Program-made: the position numbers and the translations under genes
The notes under the pieces: generated by a model
The model's input: the letters and a program-made list of their open reading frames with translations, nothing else
The model's database searches: none
Told to the model about the DNA's origin: nothing
NCBI RefSeq assembly: GCF_017876495.1
Contig: NZ_JAGIOB010000001.1
Span: 2,480,001-2,544,000 of the forward strand
Length of the DNA stretch: 64,000 nt
Direction: 5' to 3'
Source: Microlunatus capsulatus
Lineage (GTDB): Bacteria; Actinomycetota; Actinomycetes; Propionibacteriales; Propionibacteriaceae
Shown here: one piece after another, positions 43,468-53,174 of the stretch
How positions within the stretch are numbered: the stretch's first letter is position 1
Layout: each line of letters starts with the position of its first letter

Positions 43468-43549
43468 GCCGCCCCGCTTCGCCAACGGTCTATCGGCATT
43501 TGCTGCAAGCATGGGTCGTGTATCAGCGTCGCCGTACCGCTCATCGGCT

Positions 43550-43572
43550 AGCGACGAGTAGCGTTCGTCGCT
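43550..43572 (+). terminator. Hairpin after the acquired gene
   Basis: AGCGACGA (43550-43557) pairs with TCGTCGCT (43565-43572), 7-nt loop, 83 nt past the stop at 43467. Confidence 0.4.
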
Positions 43573-43631
43573 GATGGGTGGGGGATGAGTTGGACAGCCC
43601 CACGACACCGAGCTGCTGAGCGAGGAACACC

Positions 43632-45326
43632 ATGACCGACCCCCTGCCCACCCCCCGCCAGCTCGCCGACGGCTACGTCGACCGGCTCTGCGTGCTCGAC
43701 CCCACCCTGGGCACCGTCCTGGGCCGCATCCCGGCCCCCGACGGGCTGCCCGACCTCTCCCCGGCCGGCCTGGACGCCGTGGCAGACCTGCAGCGCACGA
43801 CGCTGGCCGCGCTCGACCGCGTGGAGGCCGCCGGGGCCGCCGACGAGCAGGTCGAGGAGCGGTGCGCCCGGCTGCTGCGGGAGCGGCTGAGCGCCGAGCT
43901 CGCGCTGCACGCGTCCTCGGAGGGCCTGCGCTCGCTGTCCAACCTCTTCTCCCCGGTGCACCAGGTCCGCGAGGCCTTCCAGCTGATGGCCACCGACACC
44001 GACGAGGACTGGGGCGTCGTCGCCCGCCGGATGGCCCGGGTGCCCGCGGCCCTGCGCGGCTACCAGGAGACCCTGGCCGCCGGGGCCGCGCAGGGCCTCT
44101 TCTCGGCCCCGCTGCAGGTGCGCACGGTCGTCGAGCAGCTGGCCGAGTGGTCGGCCGGGCGCTGGTTCACCAGCGTCGCCGCGGACGGCCCGGACGGGCT
44201 GCGCGGGGAGCTGGACCGGGCGGCCGCCGACGCCGACGACGCGGTCGCCGCGCTGCACGACTTCCTCCGCGACACCTACGCCCCGCAGGCGGCCGGCACG
44301 CCCGACGCCGTCGGACGGGAGCGCTACGCCCGGTTCGCCCGCTACTGGAACGGCATCGACCTCGGCACCGGGACGGCCCTGGAGGACGCCTACGCCTTCG
44401 GCTGGGCCGAGTTCCGCCGGATCCGCGACGAGCAGCGGGTGCTGGCCGAGCAGGTGCTGCCCGGGTCGGGCCCGGCGGAGGCCATGCAGTGGCTCCGCGA
44501 GCACGGGGAGGCGGTCGTCGGGGTCGAGGCGGTCCGGGCCCGGCTGCAGCAGATGATGGACGAGGCGATGGACGCCCTCGACGGGACCCACGTCGACCTC
44601 GCCCCGCCGATCCGCCGCGTGGAGGCGATGATCGCCCCGCCCGGGAGCGCCGGCGCGCCGTACTACACCGAGCCGTCGCAGGACTTCTCCCGGCCGGGCC
44701 GCACCTGGCTGCCGACGCTGGGCCGGGACCGGTTCCCGCTGTGGGACCTGGTCTCCACCTGGTACCACGAGGGCGTGCCGGGCCACCACCTGCAGCTGGC
44801 CCAGTGGACCTACGTGGCGGGCAGCCTGTCGACGTACCAGACCACCGTCGGGGCCGTCGGCGCCGACGTCGAGGGCTGGGCGCTCTACGCCGAGCGGCTG
44901 ATGGACGAGCTGGGCTTCCTCACCGACCCGGGCGCCCGGATGGGCTACCTCGACGGCCAGCAGCTGCGCGCGGTCCGGGTGGTGATCGACATCGGGATGC
45001 ACGTGGGGCTGCCCGTGCCGGAGGACGCCGACGGCGTGCTGGCGGACCACCGGGGCGAGCCGTGGACGCCCGCGCTGGGCCGCGCCTTCCTCGGCGAGCA
45101 CTGCGGCGGCGACCCGGCCTTCCTCGACAGCGAGCTGGTCCGCTACCTCGGGATGCCGGGCCAGGCGATCAGCTACAAGCTGGGGGAGCGCGCGTGGCTG
45201 GCCGGCCGGGAGAGGGCCCGGGCCGCGCACGGCGACGCCTTCGACCTCAAGGCCTGGCACATGGCCGCCCTCAGCCAGGGCAGCCTCGGCCTCGACGACC
45301 TGGTCGAGGCCCTCGCCGTCCTCTGA
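43632..45326 (+). CDS. DUF885 metallopeptidase-like protein
   Basis: 564 aa. The family hallmark YHEGVPGHHLQLAQ (HExxxGHH, probable metal site) lies near residue 378, followed by VEGWALYAERLMDELGFL and, near the end, ISYKLGERAWLAGRERAR. DUF885 proteins are predicted Zn-dependent carboxypeptidase/dipeptidase-like enzymes. No signal peptide, so cytoplasmic. ATG preceded by GAGGAACACC. Monocistronic; ends convergent to the alpha-mannosidase gene with a long perfect hairpin between. Confidence 0.85.
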   Translation: MTDPLPTPRQLADGYVDRLCVLDPTLGTVLGRIPAPDGLPDLSPAGLDAVADLQRTTLAALDRVEAAGAADEQVEERCARLLRERLSAELALHASSEGLRSLSNLFSPVHQVREAFQLMATDTDEDWGVVARRMARVPAALRGYQETLAAGAAQGLFSAPLQVRTVVEQLAEWSAGRWFTSVAADGPDGLRGELDRAAADADDAVAALHDFLRDTYAPQAAGTPDAVGRERYARFARYWNGIDLGTGTALEDAYAFGWAEFRRIRDEQRVLAEQVLPGSGPAEAMQWLREHGEAVVGVEAVRARLQQMMDEAMDALDGTHVDLAPPIRRVEAMIAPPGSAGAPYYTEPSQDFSRPGRTWLPTLGRDRFPLWDLVSTWYHEGVPGHHLQLAQWTYVAGSLSTYQTTVGAVGADVEGWALYAERLMDELGFLTDPGARMGYLDGQQLRAVRVVIDIGMHVGLPVPEDADGVLADHRGEPWTPALGRAFLGEHCGGDPAFLDSELVRYLGMPGQAISYKLGERAWLAGRERARAAHGDAFDLKAWHMAALSQGSLGLDDLVEALAVL

Positions 45327-45343
45327 GGCGCCGCTCGGCGATG

Positions 45344-45387
45344 GTGTGAGGAGTTCGACCGGGAACACCCGGTCGAACTCCTCACAC
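45344..45387. terminator. Perfect 20-bp stem bidirectional terminator
   Basis: Arms 45344-45363 and 45368-45387 are exactly complementary over 20 bp with a 4-nt AACA loop. It starts 18 bp past the DUF885 stop and ends 21 bp before the alpha-mannosidase stop. No T-tract on either strand. Confidence 0.9.
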
Positions 45388-45407
45388 GGTCCGCGCGGGA
45401 CCAGGGA

Positions 45408-48400
45408 TCAGCGGCGGAACCGCAGGGTGACCAGCTGGAAGGGCCGCAGCTCGAGGTCGACGGACGCGCCGTCGGCGCTCACCCCGTCCTCGAGTGGGCG
45501 CTCCAGCAGGTCGGTCGCGACGACCGCGGTGGCGCCGGCGTCGGCCGTCACCGTCGCCCGCGCCCGACCGCCCAGCGACTCGTAGAGCCGGACGACGAGG
45601 TCGCCGCTGCCGTCCTCGGCCAGCTTCACCGCCTCGACCACGACGGCCGGGTCGCTGACCGTGACCAGCGGGGCGACGGCGTGCGCGCCGCGGACCACCC
45701 GGGGCGCCAGGTTGGTCCGGTAGCCCTCCTCGACGGCGTCGGCGATCGCGGCGCCCGGCCGGATCGTCGTCGTCAGGACGTGCCGGCCCTGGTCGGCCTC
45801 GGGGTCGGGGTACAGCGGCGCCCGGAGCAGGGACTGCCGCACCGTCGTCGTCGTGCCGCCGTCCTCGCGGGTCCGCCGGCCGACGTCGTGGCCGTAGGTC
45901 GCGTCGTTGGTGACCGCGACGCCGTAGCCCGGCTCGCCGACGTGCAGGAAGCGGTGCGCGCAGATCTCGAACCGGGCGAACTCCCAGGAGGTGTTGACGT
46001 GGGTGGGCCGGAAGATGTGCCCGAACTGCGTCTCCGACGCCGAGCGGTCGGCGTGCACGTCGAAGGCGGAGCCGAGCTTGAGCAGCTTCTGCCGCTCGTG
46101 CCAGTCGACGGTGCTGGTCACCGCGACCGAGGGCGCGCCGGCGGCCAGGGTGATCCGCTGCTCGACGTGCGAGGCCCCGAACGAGCGGGTGACGACGACG
46201 GTCGCCGCCTCCGGGGTGCTCTCCACCCGCAGCTCGTCGACCTGGTCGATCTCGCGGACGGTGCGCCGGTAGTGCTCGTCGACGTCCCAGGCGTCCCACT
46301 GGTTGGGGATGTCGCGGTGCAGCTGCAGCCGCAGGCCCTTCTCCCCGGGCGCGATGGCCTCCCGGCCGCTGGCCGCGTCGACCAGCGAGGCGAGCTGGCC
46401 GGCCCCGTCGACGACCAGGCTGACGACGCCGTTGTCGAGCCGGTGCGCCGGCCGCCCCTCGGCGTCGGTCACCTCCTCGACCCGGACCGTCCCGGCGTCG
46501 GCGGCGACCTCGTCGGCCCCCAGGGCGGGGACGCCCGACCGGGCGTGCGGCGCGGCGTTGAGCAGCAGCGGCCGCTCGCCCTCCCCGACCAGCGCCGCCA
46601 CGGCGTCGGCGACGACCTGCTCGGCCCGGCCGGCGATCGCGGCGTAGTTGCGCTCCGCGTCCTGGTGCACCCAGGCGATCGAGCTGCCCGGCAGGATGTC
46701 GTGGAACTGCTGCAGCAGGACGAGCTCCCACAGCGCCTTCAGCTCGGCGGCCGGGTACTCCCGGCCGGTCCGGACCGTCGCCGTCGAGGCCCAGAGCTCG
46801 GCCTCGCGCAGCAGGTGCTCGCTGCGCCGGTTGCCCTGCTTGGTGCGCGCCTGGCTGGTGTAGGTGCCGCGGTGCAGCTCGAGGTACATCTCCCCGCTCC
46901 ACACCGGCGCGCCCGGGTACTCGGCCTCGGCGTCGGCGAAGAAGCCGGCCGGGGAGTCCAGCCGCAGCGTCGGCGAGCCCTCCAGCGACTCGAGCCGGTG
47001 CGCGGCGGCCAGCATGTCGCGGTTGGGGCCGCCACCGCCGTCGCCGTAGCCGAAGAGCATCAGCGAGGTGGTGCCCCGGCCCTTCTCGCGGTACTGCCGC
47101 TCGGCGCGGGCCATGTCGGCGCCGGACAGCGTCGAGTTGTAGGTGTCCGAGGGCGGGAAGTGCGTGAACACCCGGCTGCCGTCGATGCCCTCCCACCAGA
47201 AGGTGTGGTGGGGCATGGTGTTGACCTGGTTCCAGGAGATCTTCTGGGTGAGGAACCAGCGAGAGCCGGACGCCTTGACGATCTGCGGCAGCGCGCCGGA
47301 GTAGCCGAAGCTGTCGGGCAGCCAGACCTCCTCGGTCTCGACGCCGAAGTTCTCCAGGAAGAAGCCCTTGCCCGCGACGAACTGCCGCGCCATCGCCTCG
47401 CTGCCCGGCATGTTGGTGTCGGACTCCACCCACATGCCGCCGACGGGCACGAACTGGCCCCGCCGGACGGCCGCGGTGATCCGGGTGAACAGCTCGGGGT
47501 AGTGCTCCTTCATCCACGCGTACTGCTGGGCCGAGGAGCAGGCGAACCGGAAGTCCGGGTCGGCCTCGGCCAGCTCGAGGACGTTGGAGAAGGTCCGGGC
47601 GCACTTGCGGATGGTCTCGCGCACCGGCCACAGCCAGGCGCTGTCGATGTGGGCGTGCCCGACGGCGGCGACCCGGTGGGCGCTCGCCGCAGCCGGGCGG
47701 CTCAGCACGTCGGCCAGCTCGGCGCGGGCGTCCGGCGCGGTGCCGGCCAGGTCGTCGGGGTCGGCGACGTCGACAGCCCGCTGCAGGGCCATGAGGATCT
47801 CGGCGCGCCGCGGCGAGGTGGTCGGCAGCTCGGCCATCAGCCCGCCGAGGGTGAAGAGGTCGGCCTGCAGCTCCCAGACGGCGACGTCGCGGAGCACCAG
47901 CTCCAGCTGGTTCAGCCGGTAGATCGGCTCGGTGCCGGCCGTCGCCGGGTCGCCGTTCGGCGTGGCGCGGAACCCGGTGTTGGCCACGTCGGGGTTCGCG
48001 GCGCACTCCAGGTAGAAGTCCACCGGCTCGCCCGGGACGACCGGGAGGTGGTGGTTGTAGGGGGAGACGGCCTTGATCGTCCGGCCCTGCGGCGTCCAGG
48101 CCAGCCCCTCGGACTGGAAGCCGGCGCCGTGGCCGAAGCCGAGGTCGACCGAGATCTCGGTGACCGTGCCGGGCTCGTCGGCCCAGCCGGCCGGGATCTC
48201 GCCGGTGACGTGGATCCACAGGGTGCTCCAGGGCCGGCCCCAGGCGGCCCCGATCTCGATCGGGGCGTACTCCTGCTGCACGGCCTCGGCGAAGGGCACC
48301 GGCTCCCCCGGGACGGGCCAGGCCGTCAGGGTGAGCGGCGCGCGGTCGCGGTGCACGGCGGCGGCGAGGTGGTCGGTGGTGAAACGGCTGAGGCGGCCCT

Positions 48401-48425
48401 CGAGGAGGCTGCGGTCGTCGTGCAC
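45408..48425 (-). CDS. Alpha-mannosidase (GH38)
   Basis: 1005 aa, cytosolic GH38 type. Zinc/catalytic motifs: GHAHIDSAWLWPVRET, GGMWVESDTNMPGSEAMARQF (nucleophile Asp), FGYSGALPQI, GYGDGGGGPNRDM, LLQQFHDILPGSSIAWVHQDAERNY. N-terminal domain precedes the catalytic barrel; the C-terminal half is the beta-sandwich part (WHERQKLLKLGSAFDVHADRSASETQFGH). Cleaves alpha-mannosides, probably in glycan scavenging. GTG start with ACGGAGA upstream. Directly downstream of a ROK regulator gene, whose likely operator lies in the 77-bp gap. Confidence 0.93.
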   Translation of the reverse strand: MHDDRSLLEGRLSRFTTDHLAAAVHRDRAPLTLTAWPVPGEPVPFAEAVQQEYAPIEIGAAWGRPWSTLWIHVTGEIPAGWADEPGTVTEISVDLGFGHGAGFQSEGLAWTPQGRTIKAVSPYNHHLPVVPGEPVDFYLECAANPDVANTGFRATPNGDPATAGTEPIYRLNQLELVLRDVAVWELQADLFTLGGLMAELPTTSPRRAEILMALQRAVDVADPDDLAGTAPDARAELADVLSRPAAASAHRVAAVGHAHIDSAWLWPVRETIRKCARTFSNVLELAEADPDFRFACSSAQQYAWMKEHYPELFTRITAAVRRGQFVPVGGMWVESDTNMPGSEAMARQFVAGKGFFLENFGVETEEVWLPDSFGYSGALPQIVKASGSRWFLTQKISWNQVNTMPHHTFWWEGIDGSRVFTHFPPSDTYNSTLSGADMARAERQYREKGRGTTSLMLFGYGDGGGGPNRDMLAAAHRLESLEGSPTLRLDSPAGFFADAEAEYPGAPVWSGEMYLELHRGTYTSQARTKQGNRRSEHLLREAELWASTATVRTGREYPAAELKALWELVLLQQFHDILPGSSIAWVHQDAERNYAAIAGRAEQVVADAVAALVGEGERPLLLNAAPHARSGVPALGADEVAADAGTVRVEEVTDAEGRPAHRLDNGVVSLVVDGAGQLASLVDAASGREAIAPGEKGLRLQLHRDIPNQWDAWDVDEHYRRTVREIDQVDELRVESTPEAATVVVTRSFGASHVEQRITLAAGAPSVAVTSTVDWHERQKLLKLGSAFDVHADRSASETQFGHIFRPTHVNTSWEFARFEICAHRFLHVGEPGYGVAVTNDATYGHDVGRRTREDGGTTTTVRQSLLRAPLYPDPEADQGRHVLTTTIRPGAAIADAVEEGYRTNLAPRVVRGAHAVAPLVTVSDPAVVVEAVKLAEDGSGDLVVRLYESLGGRARATVTADAGATAVVATDLLERPLEDGVSADGASVDLELRPFQLVTLRFRR

Positions 48426-48468
48426 GTGGGTTCTCCGTCAGGTTGGCGTCGTCGACCCGCCCACACTA

Positions 48469-48489
48469 ACTCAAGCGATTGGACTTAAG
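48469..48489. promoter_or_regulatory. Candidate ROK operator before the mannosidase gene
   Basis: ACTCAAG (48469-48475) and ACTTAAG (48483-48489) repeat with a 14-bp period in an otherwise A+T-enriched island between the ROK stop (48503) and mannosidase start (48425). The same bases give an AAG-N8-CTT dyad. Spacing fits one protein face of the helix only loosely. Confidence 0.35.
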
Positions 48490-48502
48490 CCGGGGCCGAC
48501 GC

Positions 48503-49726
48503 TCAGTCCATCACCAGCGCGGCGGGGCGCGGGGAGAGGAAGTGGTCGAGCACCAGGGCGGCGGCCCCCTGCGCCGCCACGTGCTCGCCCACGGCGGACC
48601 CCTCGACCACCAGCGGGGTCGACGCGGCCACCAGCTGCGGCTGCACCAGCCCGGGCAGCACCTCGAGCAGCCGGCGGCTCATTCGCGGCCAGGCGGGCCC
48701 GCCCAGCACCACGCGGTCGACGTCGAGGAAGTTCACCATCACCGCCAGGCCGGTGGCCAGGCCGCGGGCGGCGACGTCCAGGAGCTCGGTGCACCCGGCG
48801 TCGCCGGCGTCGGCCCGCGCGCAGATCTCGGTGAACACCTCGTCGACGCCGCCGAAGTCGTCGGCGGCCACCGTCGAGGTGACCAGGCCGCGCCGCTGCG
48901 CCCGGACGACGAGGGCCTGCGGCAGGCAGGTGGCGGCCAGCGAGCCGCGCCGGGCCAGCCCGATGTCCTCGCCGTCGAGGTCGACGAGGAGGTTGCCGAT
49001 CTCCCCGATGTTGTTGGTGACGCCGCGCAGCACCGCGTCCTCGATGACCACCCCCGCGCCCAGGCCCGAGCCGAGGTAGCAGAAGACGAAGGAGTGCCGG
49101 GCGCCGTCCTGCGCCCACATCTCGCCGGTGGCGGCGGCGGTGACGTCCTTGTCGACCAGCACGTGCAGGCCGGTCGCCTCGCGCAGGTCGGCCCGCAGCC
49201 GGACCTGCTCCCAGCCGGCCAGCTGGGGCGGGTTCAGCAGCGTGCCCTCGACGACGTCCAGCGGCCCGGGGGCGGCCACGCCGAGGCCGAGCACCGTCGC
49301 CGGGTCGACGTCGGAGGCGGCGAGCACGCGCTGGACCTCGTCCGCGACGACGGCGACGACGTCCTCGGGCCGCTGCGCCTGCGGCGTCCGCCGGCGGGCG
49401 TAGCGGCGCACCTCGCCGGCCACGTCGATGAGGACGACGGTCAGGGTGGCCGGGTCGACGTGCACGCCGAGCGCGTGCCGGGCCTCGGGGCGGACCCGGA
49501 CCAGCGTCCGGGGCTTTCCGCGGACCGCGCTCTGGACGCGGCCGCCCTCCACCACCAGCCCCTCGTCCAGCAGCCGGCGGACGATGTTGCTGACGGTCTG
49601 CGCCGTCAGGCCCGTCTCGCTGACCAGCTCGACCCGGCTGATGCCCGCCGGGGCGCGGCGGATGGCGTCGAACAGGACGGTCTGGTTGAAGCCGCCGAGC
49701 CGGGTGAGGTTGGAGCCCCGGGCCAT
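48503..49726 (-). CDS. ROK-family transcriptional repressor
   Basis: 407 aa. N-terminal winged helix (FNQTVLFDAIRRAPAGISRVELVSETGLTAQTVSNIVRRLLDEGLV) and a C-terminal sugar-kinase-like ROK domain (VLGLGVAAPGPLDVVEG, LVDKDVTAAATGEMW, CYLGSGLGAGVVIED). The usual ROK zinc site (GHxx..CxCGxxGC) is not visible: the region reads NIGEIGNLLVDLDGEDIGLARRGS, so sugar or metal binding may differ. It probably represses the alpha-mannosidase gene downstream in response to a mannoside. Confidence 0.85.
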   Translation of the reverse strand: MARGSNLTRLGGFNQTVLFDAIRRAPAGISRVELVSETGLTAQTVSNIVRRLLDEGLVVEGGRVQSAVRGKPRTLVRVRPEARHALGVHVDPATLTVVLIDVAGEVRRYARRRTPQAQRPEDVVAVVADEVQRVLAASDVDPATVLGLGVAAPGPLDVVEGTLLNPPQLAGWEQVRLRADLREATGLHVLVDKDVTAAATGEMWAQDGARHSFVFCYLGSGLGAGVVIEDAVLRGVTNNIGEIGNLLVDLDGEDIGLARRGSLAATCLPQALVVRAQRRGLVTSTVAADDFGGVDEVFTEICARADAGDAGCTELLDVAARGLATGLAVMVNFLDVDRVVLGGPAWPRMSRRLLEVLPGLVQPQLVAASTPLVVEGSAVGEHVAAQGAAALVLDHFLSPRPAALVMD

Positions 49727-49853
49727 CGCGTCCTCCTCACCCCGTCGGCCCCGCCGGGCGGCCGGGGTGGCGACCAGTCAACCCCATCACCGCCGGTCCT
49801 GCCCCGGCTCGCGCTCCCGGGGCGCCGCGGTCGCGCTGCGCGCCGGGTGGTGC

Positions 49854-50273
49854 TCAGCCCGCGACGGAGACCGTGCTCCCGCTGACCGTCACCGTCTTGG
49901 CCGCCAGCGGCTCGGTCGCCGGGCCGTTGAGCGGCGAGCCGTCGGCCAGGCTGAACCTGCTGCCGTGGCAGAGGCAGTGGATGGAGTCCGTCACCTCGGT
50001 GACGGGGCACCGGGCGTGGGTGCAGATCGAGGAGAACGCCTTGAACTCCCCGGCCGCGGGCTGGGTGATGACGGTCTCCGAGCCGGGGAAGATCGTGCCG
50101 CCGCCGACGGGGATGTCCCCGGTCGCGGCGGTCTGCGGCCCCGGGGCGCCCTCGGGGGCCGGGGCGTCCATCCCGCAGGCGGTGAGGCCGCCGACGGCGG
50201 CGACGCCCAGCCCGGTGGCGAGCAGCAGGGACCGTCGGCTGACGGGCGTGGGGAGGGCGGGGCTGGTGGTCAT
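49854..50273 (-). CDS. Rieske 2Fe-2S lipoprotein, Tat-type signal
   Basis: 139 aa. [22 protein letters not shown] combines a twin-arginine motif with a lipobox (LTAC), so a folded iron-sulfur protein attached to the outer membrane face. Cluster ligands CTHARCP and CLCHGSRF (C-x-H ... C-x2-H). Similar small Rieske proteins accompany electron-transfer chains, but no partner oxidase is adjacent. Stands alone between the ROK gene and the divergent LLM gene. Confidence 0.9.
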   Translation of the reverse strand: MTTSPALPTPVSRRSLLLATGLGVAAVGGLTACGMDAPAPEGAPGPQTAATGDIPVGGGTIFPGSETVITQPAAGEFKAFSSICTHARCPVTEVTDSIHCLCHGSRFSLADGSPLNGPATEPLAAKTVTVSGSTVSVAG

Positions 50274-50389
50274 CGGGTCTCCGTGGGGGTGCGCGGTGGG
50301 ACCCCAGTGTGCCCGGGCCGTCCGAGCGCCCGGCCGGCTCGGCGGCGCTGCGGTCTAGGCTCCGGGCAACCGAGTCGTGGAGGACCCCG

Positions 50390-51196
50390 ATGACCGAGCC
50401 CGTCCCGTCCTACGCCCACCGCCCGCTGCGGGTCGGCGTCCAGCTCCAGCCCCAGCACGCCGACTACGCCGACCTGCGGCGCGCCGTCGACGCCGCCGAG
50501 CAGGCGGGCGTCGACGTCGTCTTCACCTGGGACCACTTCTTCCCGCTCAGCGGCGACGCGGACGGCCGCAACTTCGAGTGCTACGCCCTGCTGGCGGCCT
50601 GGGCCGAGCAGACCGAGCGGGTCGAGCTGGGCGCCCTCGTCACCTGCAACTCCTACCGCAACCCCGACCTGCTGGCCGACGTCGTGCGGACCGTCGACCA
50701 CATCAGCGGCGGCCGCGTCATCCTCGGCATCGGCGCGGGCTGGTTCGAGCGCGACTACACCGCCTACGGCTACGAGTTCGGCACCGCCGGCACCCGGATC
50801 GCCGCGCTGGGGGAGGCGCTGCCGCGGATCAAGGACCGCTTCGCCGCGCTCAACCCGCCGCCCGTCCGGCCGGTCCCGGTCCTGGTCGGCGGCGGCGGGG
50901 AGCGCAAGACCCTCCGGCTGGTGGCCGAGCACGCCGACATCTGGCACGGCTTCGGCGACGTCGAGGAGCTCCGGCACAAGAACGCCGTCCTCGACCGCTG
51001 GTGCGCCGAGGTGGGCCGCGACCCGGCCGAGATCGAGCGCTCGACGGCCACCGAGGAGGGTCCCGACGCCGTCGGCGACGCCCTCACGGGCCTGGGCGAG
51101 CGGCTGATCACCCTGAGCACCGACGGCGACGCCGGCTTCGACCTCGCGCTGACCCGGGACTGGGTGGCCTACCGGGACGCCTTCAACGCCCGATGA
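50390..51196 (+). CDS. LLM-class (F420-dependent) oxidoreductase
   Basis: 268 aa luciferase-like monooxygenase fold: [84 protein letters not shown]. This pattern is typical of F420-using actinobacterial members. Start ATG 50390 with GGAGG eight bases upstream. Stop overlaps the ATG of the homocysteine methyltransferase gene (ATGA), and that gene in turn overlaps the DUF1684 gene, giving a tight three-gene operon. Substrate unknown. Confidence 0.85.
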   Translation: MTEPVPSYAHRPLRVGVQLQPQHADYADLRRAVDAAEQAGVDVVFTWDHFFPLSGDADGRNFECYALLAAWAEQTERVELGALVTCNSYRNPDLLADVVRTVDHISGGRVILGIGAGWFERDYTAYGYEFGTAGTRIAALGEALPRIKDRFAALNPPPVRPVPVLVGGGGERKTLRLVAEHADIWHGFGDVEELRHKNAVLDRWCAEVGRDPAEIERSTATEEGPDAVGDALTGLGERLITLSTDGDAGFDLALTRDWVAYRDAFNAR

Positions 51197-52116
51197 GCGC
51201 CCCCGACCTGGCCGCCGCGCTGGCCGCGGGCGTCGTCGTCCTCGACGGCGGCCTGGCCACCCAGCTGGAGGCGCAGGGGCACGACCTCTCCTCCGACCTG
51301 TGGTCGGCCCGGCTGCTCGCCGAGGAGCCCGACGCCGTCGTCGCCGCGCACGCCGCGTTCTTCGCCGCCGGCGCCGCGGTGGCGACGACCGCGTCCTACC
51401 AGGCCTCCTTCGACGGGCTGGCCGCGGCCGGCGTCGACCGGGCGGGGGCGACCGCGCTGCTCCGGCTCAGCGTCACCCTGGCGCAGCGCGCCCGCGACGC
51501 CGCCGACGACGGGACGCCGCGCTTCGTCGCCGCCTCCGTCGGCCCCTACGGCGCCGCGCTGGCCGACGGCTCGGAGTACCGCGGTGACTACGGCCTCGAC
51601 GTCGACGCCCTGCGCCGCTGGCACCGGCCGCGGCTGGAGGTGCTGGCCGGCACCGACGCCGACGTCCTCGCCTGCGAGACCGTGCCGTGCCTGGCCGAGG
51701 CGGAGGCCCTGGTCGCCGAGATGGACGCCCTCGGCCGGCCGGGCTGGCTGTCCCTGACCTGCGACGGCACCCGGACCCGGGCCGGCGAGCCGGTGGAGGA
51801 GGCGTTCGCGCTGGCCCGTGGGGTCGACGCCGTGGTCGCCGTCGGCGTCAACTGCACCGACCCGGGCGACGCCGACGCCCTCGTCGCCCTGGCCGCCCGG
51901 GCGAGCGGCAAGCCCGTCGTCGTCTACCCCAACAGCGGCGAGGGCTGGGACGCCGAGCGCCGCCGCTGGGCGGGGGAGGGCACCTTCGCCCCCGGGGCCG
52001 TGCGCGGCTGGCTGCGCGACGGCGCCCGGCTGGTCGGCGGCTGCTGCCGCGTCACCCCGGACGACATCGCGGCGGTGCGCGGGCTGGTCGCCGGCGAGGC
52101 GGGAGCGCTCCGGTGA
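51193..52116 (+). CDS. mmuM: Homocysteine S-methyltransferase
   Basis: 307 aa, Pfam S-methyl-transferase type barrel. [40 protein letters not shown] and the zinc cysteines in VGVNCTDP and [13 protein letters not shown]. Short single-domain form that transfers a methyl group from S-methylmethionine (or AdoMet) to homocysteine, giving methionine. Middle gene of the LLM-mmuM-DUF1684 operon with 4-bp overlaps at both ends. Confidence 0.9.
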   Translation: MSAPDLAAALAAGVVVLDGGLATQLEAQGHDLSSDLWSARLLAEEPDAVVAAHAAFFAAGAAVATTASYQASFDGLAAAGVDRAGATALLRLSVTLAQRARDAADDGTPRFVAASVGPYGAALADGSEYRGDYGLDVDALRRWHRPRLEVLAGTDADVLACETVPCLAEAEALVAEMDALGRPGWLSLTCDGTRTRAGEPVEEAFALARGVDAVVAVGVNCTDPGDADALVALAARASGKPVVVYPNSGEGWDAERRRWAGEGTFAPGAVRGWLRDGARLVGGCCRVTPDDIAAVRGLVAGEAGALR

Positions 52117-52742
52117 GCACCGAGCTGGAGCTGACGAGCTGGCGGCGGGCCGTCGCCGAGCTGTACGCGGGCGTGCGCGCGGCCGACGACCCCGCGGCCG
52201 GCCACGCGCTGTGGCGCGCGGGCCGCGACGCGCTCTTCCGGGAGCACCCGCAGAGCCCACTGGCCCCCGACGACCCGCTGCGCACGACCGGGCTGCCGTG
52301 CGCCCCCTACGACCCGGCGCTCCGCTCCGTCCTGGAGCTGCTGCCCGCCCGGGACGCCGACGCCCGCCTGGAGCTCGACGGCGGCGACGACGCGGGCACG
52401 GTGCTGCGGCCCGTGGGCCGGGTGGAGCTGCCCGACCCCGTGGGCGGCAGCCTCGACGTCTGGTGGCTGCAGCAGTACGGCGGCGGGCTGTTCCTGCCGC
52501 TGCGGGACGGCTCCTCGGGCCGGGCGGTGGACGGGTTCTCCAGCTACGGCGGCGGCCGCTACCTGCTGGACACCGCCAAGGGCGCCGACCTCGGCGGCGA
52601 CGACGGCCACCTGGTCGTCGACCTCAACTTCGCCTACCACCCGTCGTGCCGCTACGACAGCCGGTGGCTCTGCCCGCTGGCCCCGGCGGGCAACACGGTC
52701 AGCGCGGTCGTCCGCGCGGGGGAGCAGATGCCGCTCGGCTGA
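52113..52742 (+). CDS. DUF1684 family protein
   Basis: 209 aa. Characteristic motifs: SWRRAVAELYAGVR, LWRAGRDALFREHPQSPL, and near the end SSYGGGRYLLDTAKGADLG and LVVDLNFAYHPSCRYDSRWLCPLAPAGNTVSAVVRAGEQMPLG. The invariant FAYxPSC..D.RW.CPLAP block defines DUF1684. Function unknown; cytoplasmic. Translationally coupled to mmuM (GTGA overlap) and followed by a hairpin. Confidence 0.85.
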   Translation: MSTELELTSWRRAVAELYAGVRAADDPAAGHALWRAGRDALFREHPQSPLAPDDPLRTTGLPCAPYDPALRSVLELLPARDADARLELDGGDDAGTVLRPVGRVELPDPVGGSLDVWWLQQYGGGLFLPLRDGSSGRAVDGFSSYGGGRYLLDTAKGADLGGDDGHLVVDLNFAYHPSCRYDSRWLCPLAPAGNTVSAVVRAGEQMPLG

Positions 52743-52756
52743 CCGGGGGGCGACCG

Positions 52757-52779
52757 GGTCCCGGGCGCACGCCGGGACC
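52757..52779 (+). terminator. Hairpin after the LLM-mmuM-DUF1684 operon
   Basis: GGTCCCGG (52757-52764) pairs with CCGGGACC (52772-52779), starting 14 nt after the stop. A further direct copy of ACCGGGTCCCGG begins at the end of the hairpin. Confidence 0.55.
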
Positions 52780-52915
52780 GGGTCCCGGGGGGCACCGGGG
52801 CGCGTTCCGGGCGACACCGGCGGACGAGGGCACCGGCCCGAGGGCCGAGCCGGTCCACAGCGGCCGCAGACCGCGGACCGATGTCCCGCACACCCGGCCG
52901 CGCCAGGCTGGGCGC

Positions 52916-53158
52916 ATGGACATCACGCAGCTGGTCATCACGCTCGGTTCGGTCGTCGGCGTCGCCCTGGTGGGGGCGATGGCCGTGGTCCCCTCGGTGA
53001 TGGACGCGCGCGCCGGCACCGCCGACGCCCCGGTCGCTCCCACCCCGCTGGCCCCGCGGCCGCGCCGGAGCGGCCACCCGCACGCCGCGCGCCGGCCCGC
53101 GCACCGGGGCCACGGCCCCCGCGGCCACGGCCGGCCCCCGGTCGACCTCGCCGCCTGA
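52916..53158 (+). CDS. Small single-span membrane protein
   Basis: 80 aa. Residues 4-27 form one hydrophobic helix (TQLVITLGSVVGVALVGAMAVVPSV); the rest is a basic His/Arg/Pro/Gly tail (RPRRSGHPHAARRPAHRGHGPRGHGRPP), possibly metal- or nucleic-acid-binding, or simply low complexity. Ribosome-binding site is weak. No family recognised. The gene is convergent with the sigma-like gene, 16 bp apart. Confidence 0.5.
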   Translation: MDITQLVITLGSVVGVALVGAMAVVPSVMDARAGTADAPVAPTPLAPRPRRSGHPHAARRPAHRGHGPRGHGRPPVDLAA

Positions 53159-53174
53159 GCTCCTCCGATCGGTC

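Noticed and set aside
45681-48488. 935-codon plus-strand frame over the GH38 gene
   Set aside because: Shadow of the alpha-mannosidase third positions; no domain, no ribosome-binding site.
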